64,000 nt of DNA. Origin: Oxobacter pfennigii. GTDB lineage: Bacteria; Bacillota; Clostridia; Clostridiales; Oxobacteraceae. The DNA lies in assembly GCF_001317355.1 (NCBI RefSeq), contig NZ_LKET01000068.1, forward strand, positions 1 to 64,000, in the 5' to 3' direction. The notes under the pieces are model-generated. The model ran no database searches. It was not told where the DNA came from and saw nothing but the letters and a program-made list of their open reading frames with translations. Positions 60,121 through 64,000 of the stretch are shown piece after piece. The translations under genes were made by a program, and so were the position numbers. Numbering within the stretch: position 1 is the stretch's first letter; each line of letters opens with the position of its first letter.

Positions 60121-60234
60121 TTACATAGCCCTCTTAGATGGGGCCTTTTTTATTGCTCTTAAGCCTTCCCATGTCGGCTCCCGGCCTGATGCACTGCAAA
60201 AGTCAATGTAAGCTTTTAACGCTCTTATGCTCAA
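60121..60234 (-). CDS. Very small ORF (37 aa) in the anti-restriction operon
   Basis: TTG 60234 starts directly after the TGA of the upstream gene (TGATTG) and is preceded by GGTGA. The product (MSIRALKAYIDFCSASGREP, then WEGLRAIKKAPSKR) is basic and helix-prone. It could be real through translational coupling, but it has no family known to me. Confidence 0.4.
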   Translation of the reverse strand: MSIRALKAYIDFCSASGREPTWEGLRAIKKAPSKRAM

Positions 60235-60504
60235 TCAAATCACCGCCTCGCATTTATCAACTATCTCCTGCACTGTTTTTTTGCCAAGCAATCTTACTAA
60301 GGCTTTAACCAGACTCTCTCCCGAAAAGGAGCGTAGAATATATAACACTGCATGGTCCACATTAACCCATTCCACTTTATCACCGCCTTTCACACTTTCT
60401 TTTTTTCTGCTCCTGCACCTTGGGCAGACATAACCGGATTTAGGGACCTGCTGATATATGCTTATATTCCAGTGCTTTTTACAGCATGTACAGCGTGCGG
60501 TCAT
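60235..60504 (-). CDS. Zinc-ribbon small protein (89 aa)
   Basis: N-terminal CTCCKK...CPRCRSRKK forms a four-cysteine zinc ribbon. The C-terminal part is helical (LYILRSFSGESLVKALVRLLGKK). The start follows GGAGGTACT. A degraded copy of its first 18 residues lies at 61447-61524. Confidence 0.55.
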   Translation of the reverse strand: MTARCTCCKKHWNISIYQQVPKSGYVCPRCRSRKKESVKGGDKVEWVNVDHAVLYILRSFSGESLVKALVRLLGKKTVQEIVDKCEAVI

Positions 60505-60572
60505 ATTGAGTACCTCCTTTGAATTTTATATACTTGTCCATTCTTATCATTGATGGTAATATTTTTAAAAGG

Positions 60573-60815
60573 ATGGTGTTTAATGTGTATTTTTATAATA
60601 GTAAAATTGGTTTAATGCAAATAAATCTAGATAAAGTAACAAACAGATTCATTTTGATTATTAATAACGTTTGTTACGGCACTTATCACTCAGCTAAAGC
60701 AACTGCAGATGATGTATATATTCATACCACTAGTTGTGACGAATGGGATATGCTGGATGGTGAAGTATATAATGTGCCTGATGATATAAACGGATGGGTT
60801 AAAAAACTTTACTGA
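60573..60815 (+). CDS. Plus-strand small protein (80 aa)
   Basis: The frame MVFNVYFYNSKIGLMQINLD ends in ISYDDINGWVKKLY-like residues (CDEWDMLDGEVYNVPDDING). It is one of two short plus-strand genes in a block otherwise read leftward. AAAAGG lies just before the first ATG, but spacing is poor and a GTG a few codons on may be the true start. Function unknown. Confidence 0.4.
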   Translation: MVFNVYFYNSKIGLMQINLDKVTNRFILIINNVCYGTYHSAKATADDVYIHTTSCDEWDMLDGEVYNVPDDINGWVKKLY

Positions 60816-60982
60816 TTATCCGATATTTTCCTTATATGATGCATTATCCTTATCGCATCGCCTAAAGCATAGATTGCTACTGTATCAACTGTTTCTCCAC
60901 TTTTAACTTTTTCAAGTGATTCTTGTACATAATCAAGATAGGTAAGTATAAAAGCCTCAATTTTTTCATTTATTTTTTCCAC
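60809..60982 (-). CDS. Small coiled-coil early protein (57 aa)
   Basis: A helical protein (EKINEKIEAFILTYLDYVQES). I use GTG 60982, 8 bases after GGAGG; an in-frame ATG at 60988 is too close to it. Overlaps the end of the plus-strand gene by a few bases. Unknown role. Confidence 0.45.
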   Translation of the reverse strand: MEKINEKIEAFILTYLDYVQESLEKVKSGETVDTVAIYALGDAIRIMHHIRKISDNQ

Positions 60983-61056
60983 TCTCATCACCTCCTACAT
61001 TTCTCTGTTTCTTAACTCCCTCAAATGGTAAAATCTATATTAAGGGAGGTGTACAA

Positions 61057-61245
61057 TTGAAAGATATAAATAAGTTAGATTATGAGTTAATATCAATAAT
61101 AAATAATTTAAAACATACTAACGTATCAACAAATTCTGCTTACAATGCTCCTATTGATAAGCAAAACCTAGAAAATTTAAAGTTAGAAATAGCAAACGCT
61201 TTGACCGACTTTAAAAATGCAATCATCAAATATTTGTCAGAATAA
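61057..61245 (+). CDS. Plus-strand small helical protein (62 aa)
   Basis: TTG 61057 lies 5 bases after GGGAGGTG, a very strong site. The product is helical and acidic (KDINKLDYELISIINNLKHT, then LENLKLEIANALTDFKNAII). It is followed by its own terminator. Expression apart from the early operon, perhaps in the lysogen, is suggested by strand and terminator. Confidence 0.5.
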   Translation: MKDINKLDYELISIINNLKHTNVSTNSAYNAPIDKQNLENLKLEIANALTDFKNAIIKYLSE

Positions 61246-61250
61246 TTACT

Positions 61251-61290
61251 GGTGCCGTTAGTAGCAGCTGACGGCATCTTCTATTTTGAA
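61251..61290 (+). terminator. Terminator of the plus-strand small gene
   Basis: TGCCGT-TAGTAGCAGCTG-ACGGCA followed by TCTTCTATTTT. It lies immediately after the stop at 61245. Confidence 0.6.
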
Positions 61291-61442
61291 CGTATTACAC
61301 AATTTATAAGATTGCAGATCTGATTTACTATGTTAATCGCATTATTTACTTTTAATTCAATCTGAATGTTGGCATTTACATTATCTGACTGCAAGTTCTG
61401 TAAAACTTTAATTTGCTCATCTATCACTGTTTTATGGTCCAT
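61281..61442 (-). CDS. Small early protein (53 aa)
   Basis: ATG 61442 follows AAGGAGGTGAGGGA. The product is helical and rich in Asn/Ile/Gln (MDHKTVIDEQIKVLQNLQSD). The strong ribosome site supports translation. Unknown function. Confidence 0.45.
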   Translation of the reverse strand: MDHKTVIDEQIKVLQNLQSDNVNANIQIELKVNNAINIVNQICNLINCVIRSK

Positions 61443-61446
61443 TCCC

Positions 61447-61524
61447 TCACCTCCTTAAATGGCTTGTACACCGGTAAAGGCTTACATTCCAAGACTTTTT
61501 ACAGTTTGTGCAACGCGTGGTCAT
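61447..61524 (-). pseudogene. Truncated copy of the zinc-ribbon protein gene at 60235
   Basis: ATG 61524 after AAAGGAGGG encodes MTTRCTNCKKSWNVSLY before the frame turns into unrelated codons and stops at residue 25. The upstream paralogue reads MTARCTCCKKHWNISIY. The second half of the ribbon is missing, so this is a shortened duplicate that may still be translated. Confidence 0.5.
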
Positions 61525-61815
61525 TTAGATGCCCTCCTTTGGCCAAGATAAAATCAAGTCTCCTATTTCATATGCGGCCTTAGTATTATCTAAATAGTCA
61601 ATTATAACAATTTCTGGATTACTGCTAGTGTAGGCTACTAATCGTTCTCCTTTAAAAAAATCTAAGTAACCATTATTTACTTCAACGCTGTCAGGATAAG
61701 CAATTACGCATCCTTTTCTTGTTGATAGACGGATTTTTGGCATGCCGTATTTTTCAATATTTTCTTTAATTTCATCAATGGTTAAGGTTTCTTCCTGTTT
61801 CTGCTGTTCAGCCAT
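61525..61815 (-). CDS. Hypothetical early phage protein (96 aa)
   Basis: Start ATG 61815 after AAGGAGGTGAAAGA. The N-terminal helix is acidic, then comes a beta-rich part (VIAYPDSVEVNNGYLDFFKGERLVAYTSS). Possibly a small SH3-like fold. No known function. Confidence 0.5.
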   Translation of the reverse strand: MAEQQKQEETLTIDEIKENIEKYGMPKIRLSTRKGCVIAYPDSVEVNNGYLDFFKGERLVAYTSSNPEIVIIDYLDNTKAAYEIGDLILSWPKEGI

Positions 61816-61861
61816 TCTTTCACCTCCTTCTAGGCTTGTACATAGTTAGCTTATTAAGGCC

Positions 61862-62023
61862 TTACGCCTTTCTTTCGCTTCTTAGTTTGTTCATCAAGGC
61901 TTCTAACTGTATTGGCGTTAGCATTCTTTTGAGGATGTCGAGTGTAATCCTGGCTTGTGTGTCCTCAATTTCTGCCATTGCATCCGGATTATCCGGATAT
62001 TCAAAAATTACTTTTATTGCCAT
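61862..62023 (-). CDS. Small early protein (53 aa)
   Basis: ATG 62023 after AAAGGGAG. The product MAIKVIFEYPDNPDAMAEIE with a helical, basic end (LEALMNKLRSERKA) resembles short phage proteins of unknown function found next to Cro-like genes. Confidence 0.5.
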   Translation of the reverse strand: MAIKVIFEYPDNPDAMAEIEDTQARITLDILKRMLTPIQLEALMNKLRSERKA

Positions 62024-62100
62024 GGTCTCTCCCTTTCACTCATATTTGAAGATTAGGATGTTATTATTTGCTACATATTATTCATACTGCTTGTACATTT

Positions 62101-62394
62101 TTATAAAGCAGCATCTGCTTCTAAGAAAGTTTTATGTACGTCTTTAAGCAACTTTTTAAGTATGTCCATCTTTTTAGTAAGATTTTCAACTTCCCCCTCG
62201 AGCTCAATTTCCTTTGATGTTTTGCCATACTTTAAAAAATTGGTATACTCATCTACATCCCTTTGGGAGCACCTTAGTTCGTTGCCGACGAGGAAACCAT
62301 TTAATTTTTTCCTCTCAAATTCTTTTTTTATAGTTACAGTGGTTACATTAAACATTGCAGCAAGTTCTTTAGCTGTATAATATTTGAAGTCCAC
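62101..62394 (-). CDS. HTH plus coiled-coil regulator
   Basis: A 97-residue protein. The N-terminal MerR/excisionase-like HTH is YTAKELAAMFNVTTVTIKKEFERKKL, followed by a leucine-rich coiled coil (EIELEGEVENLTKKMDILKKLLKDV). It is second in the early operon after the Cro-like gene. Confidence 0.65.
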   Translation of the reverse strand: MDFKYYTAKELAAMFNVTTVTIKKEFERKKLNGFLVGNELRCSQRDVDEYTNFLKYGKTSKEIELEGEVENLTKKMDILKKLLKDVHKTFLEADAAL

Positions 62395-62405
62395 ATCATC
62401 ACCGC

Positions 62406-62636
62406 CTATGCACTTTTATATTCATTGCCAAATATCTCCTTTATGTCCACCCCAAAAGCAGCAGCTATTACCTTCTGACTGTCTCTCCTGGGGCATACTT
62501 TGCCTTTTTCCCAATTCCAGTATGCCTTCTGATTTGTTTGGCATTGTTCCGCTGCTTCTATCTGGGACCATCCTTTAATGGTCCTTAATATTTCAAGTTT
62601 TTTATTCCAGGCTAATCCCATAAATAGTTCATTCAT
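62406..62636 (-). CDS. Cro-like XRE regulator
   Basis: A 76-residue single HTH (LRTIKGWSQIEAAEQCQTNQKAYWNWEKGKVCPR). It is the first gene transcribed leftward from the divergent switch and lacks an effector domain, as Cro proteins do. It probably represses the repressor gene by binding the ACGTAAT-type operators. Confidence 0.82.
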   Translation of the reverse strand: MNELFMGLAWNKKLEILRTIKGWSQIEAAEQCQTNQKAYWNWEKGKVCPRRDSQKVIAAAFGVDIKEIFGNEYKSA

Positions 62637-62679
62637 TTTTTTATCACCTCTTTTAATTTGCTTTATTTAGCTTAGTTTT

Positions 62680-62708
62680 ATTTTACGTAATTAATTACGT
62701 AATTACAA
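62680..62708 (-). promoter_or_regulatory. Early (Cro-side) promoter with operator
   Basis: TTGTAA (62703-62708), 17 bp, TAAAAT (62680-62685). The spacer contains the perfect 16-bp palindrome ACGTAATTAATTACGT (62685-62700), an operator placed to block the lytic promoter. Confidence 0.8.
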
Positions 62709-62718
62709 CAATACACAT

Positions 62719-62732
62719 ACGTAATATTACGT
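62719..62732. promoter_or_regulatory. Second operator of the lysis-lysogeny switch
   Basis: ACGTAATATTACGT is a perfect 14-bp palindrome sharing both ends with the operator at 62685-62700. Half-sites ATTACGCAAT (62786-62795) and TTACGTATAATTAC (62818-62831) lie near the rightward promoter. Operator centres at 62692.5 and 62725.5 are 33 bp apart. Confidence 0.75.
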
Positions 62733-62799
62733 CATATTGTGTCATTTAAAGAAATTACTGCATTGATTTCATTATTTATCATAAAATTACGCAATTTTC

Positions 62800-62828
62800 T
62801 TGACTATTTAACGTTATTTACGTATAAT
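62800..62828 (+). promoter_or_regulatory. Repressor promoter
   Basis: TTGACT (62800-62805), a 17-bp spacer and perfect TATAAT (62823-62828). A TTACG half-operator overlaps the spacer and -10. It drives the repressor-ImmA-integrase genes. Confidence 0.82.
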
Positions 62829-62857
62829 TACTTTATTACGATTAATAGGTGGTAGTT

Positions 62858-63235
62858 ATGTTTGATAAGAAGGAAATTGGAAAAAAAGTAAAACAAGCTA
62901 GAGAAATTAAGAGTGAAAAAATTGGTTATAAGTTCACAGGGCTTATGTTGGCTAATGAACTTGGTCTGTCTAGGAGCTATATTGGGGATATAGAAGCTGG
63001 CCGCTCACCTGCCCCAAAAGAAGTTTTAAATAAAATAATAGAAATATGTGGATTGCCGCAAAATTATTTTGATGAGGATGATTTCCGTTCTTTCTCTATA
63101 ACAGATGACGATGAAATAAATCAGTTAGAGCAGGAATTTAAATTAATGTTTCACAAAATAAAAAAGCTTTCATCAAGCGATAGGCAAAAAATATTAAAAA
63201 TGATTGATATATTTGAAAAGGAGAACAATGAATAA
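62858..63235 (+). CDS. Phage repressor (ImmR/CI-like XRE protein)
   Basis: The 125-residue repressor has HTH helices in GLMLANELGLSRSYIGDIEAGRSPAPKEVLNK and an acidic helical C-terminus (about 85-125). It has no LexA-type peptidase domain, so induction should go through the ImmA protease encoded next. The start is ATG 62858 after AGGTGG. It probably represses the early promoter at 62680. Confidence 0.85.
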   Translation: MFDKKEIGKKVKQAREIKSEKIGYKFTGLMLANELGLSRSYIGDIEAGRSPAPKEVLNKIIEICGLPQNYFDEDDFRSFSITDDDEINQLEQEFKLMFHKIKKLSSSDRQKILKMIDIFEKENNE

Positions 63236-63551
63236 AACGATTATTTATGAAGTAGCTTGTTTTATGAGACGCTTGGAAGAAGATAATTCTATCAGAATTA
63301 CTTTTGAAAAGTTAGATAGTATTTATGGATTGCTTTATAAAGGTCTTAACGATAAATATCTTATTGTTATTAATTCAAATTTATCACCCGAAAAACAACT
63401 CGAAACCATATGGCACGAATCGAAACATCTATATTCCCATGACATGGAAGAAGGCGATATGGAAGTAATAGAGAAGGAGGCTGTTGAATTTAGTAAATAT
63501 GCTTTAGAATACTCACCCGAAGTTTTATCCGAATGTAGAAATGCTTGGTAA
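63228..63551 (+). CDS. ImmA/IrrE-type metallopeptidase
   Basis: A 107-residue protein with the HExxH motif in TIWHESKHLYSH and downstream Glu residues (EKEAVEFSKYAL), typical of ImmA, which cleaves the neighbouring repressor on induction. ATG 63228 follows AAAAGGAG and overlaps the repressor end by 8 bases. Confidence 0.85.
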   Translation: MNKTIIYEVACFMRRLEEDNSIRITFEKLDSIYGLLYKGLNDKYLIVINSNLSPEKQLETIWHESKHLYSHDMEEGDMEVIEKEAVEFSKYALEYSPEVLSECRNAW

Positions 63552-63558
63552 TTTATTT

Positions 63559-63576
63559 CTGTCCTGAATCTGTCCT
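63559..63576 (-). repeat. Paired AGGACAG repeat, candidate integrase arm site (right arm)
   Basis: The minus strand AGGACAG-ATTC-AGGACAG, with the same 7+4+7 layout as 16494-16511 but inverted. It is just upstream of the integrase ribosome site, so integrase binding could also limit its own synthesis. Confidence 0.6.
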
Positions 63577-63590
63577 GGAAGGAGGGTAAA

Positions 63591-64000
63591 ATGTCAATAC
63601 GTAAAATAGAAGAAGGATACTATGTTGAGGTTTATCTTGGAAAGGATCCTTTAACCGGAAAAAAGAAGCGAAAAACAAAAACATGTAAAACCTCTAAGGA
63701 GGCTAAAGCTTTTGAAGCTAAATGGCTGACGATGAGTGCAAATGGAGAAATAGAGTACGGAAGCAAAATGACGCTCAGTGATTACCTCGATTATTGGTAT
63801 AAATCTTATGTATTGGTGCAATGTGCCTATCAAACTCAAACCAGATATACTACATTTTGTAACTGCATTAAAAATCATATAGGGCATATAAAAATTGATA
63901 AATTAGCACCGCCAATAATACAGCAGTTTTATAATAATCTGTTGGGGGAAACTAAAAAATTAAAAAACGGTACTGTAATTAACAGATATGCTCAAGGTAC
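63591..64000 (+). CDS. int: Phage integrase (tyrosine recombinase), N-terminal part
   Basis: Only 136 codons lie inside the window and the gene runs off the right edge. The N-terminal AP2-like arm-binding domain is VEVYLGKDPLTGKKKRKTKTCKTSKEAKAFEA. The start of the SAM-like core-binding domain (LSDYLDYWYKSYV, then INRYAQG) follows. It is the enzyme that should have placed the prophage in tRNA-Cys. ATG 63591 follows GGAGGG. Confidence 0.93.
   Translation, partial: MSIRKIEEGYYVEVYLGKDPLTGKKKRKTKTCKTSKEAKAFEAKWLTMSANGEIEYGSKMTLSDYLDYWYKSYVLVQCAYQTQTRYTTFCNCIKNHIGHIKIDKLAPPIIQQFYNNLLGETKKLKNGTVINRYAQG

Noticed and set aside
62162-62578. Plus-strand frames opposite the Cro-side genes
   Set aside because: They are antisense to two compact HTH genes with proper ribosome sites.

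Overview
The window comes from a low-GC, spore-forming member of the Clostridia (Bacillota). The evidence is a T-box leader on pheST and another on thrS, an L20-type leader before infC-rpmI-rplT, a YtxC-family sporulation protein, TTG and GTG starts behind strong AGGAGG ribosome binding sites, and textbook TTGACA/TATAAT promoters. The species cannot be named from the sequence alone.

Region 1 (1-4140) is an accessory patch. It holds the last 20 codons of an IS66-type transposase, a hairpin-rich stretch of debris, and a minus-strand polymorphic toxin locus. In transcription order the toxin locus is an orphan zinc-binding small protein, an N-terminally truncated RHS/YD-repeat protein ending in a GHSKG lipase-like toxin domain, and a membrane-anchored protein whose start overlaps the toxin stop (likely immunity). 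Region 2 (4140-16320) is conserved chromosome, all on the minus strand: ytxC and a DUF6873-like gene, thrS, infC-rpmI-rplT, a KtrB/KtrA-like potassium uptake pair, a SpoU rRNA methyltransferase, and pheS-pheT.

Region 3 (16324 to past 64000) is a large prophage of at least 47.6 kb with a P2-like contractile tail and a lambda-like head. Its left attachment site is the 3' half of a tRNA-Cys gene (minus strand, 16324-16368). The tyrosine integrase starts at 63591 and runs off the window, so the intact tRNA and the right attachment site should lie just beyond. The left arm (16.5-21.1 kb) carries a repressor, a SOS-controlled Y-family DNA polymerase, and a small protein resembling the C-terminal part of Cas8c/Csd1 fused to a DNA-binding tail. 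The late genes read leftwards: terminase, portal, protease, capsid, head-tail genes, sheath, tube, chaperone with a -1 frameshift site, tape measure, baseplate (X, D, V, U, W, J, I), fibres, subtilase, lysis genes and an antirepressor. The early genes (49-62 kb) hold DnaB, SSB, a lambda-O-like initiator with six internal iterons, two DNA methyltransferases (one fused to a SNF2-like helicase) and a Lar-type anti-restriction peptide. The genetic switch (62.4-63.5 kb) has divergent promoters with ACGTAAT...ATTACGT operators, a Cro-like protein, a repressor and an ImmA-type protease.

The most interesting part is a 3.2-kb cassette (about 26.25-29.5 kb) lodged between two tail-fibre genes. It contains a tyrosine recombinase, an excisionase-like HTH protein with two operators 30 bp apart, and a translationally coupled pair made of a DUF4365 nuclease-like protein and a 377-residue protein I do not recognise. 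It looks like a mobile cargo module and a candidate two-gene defence system.
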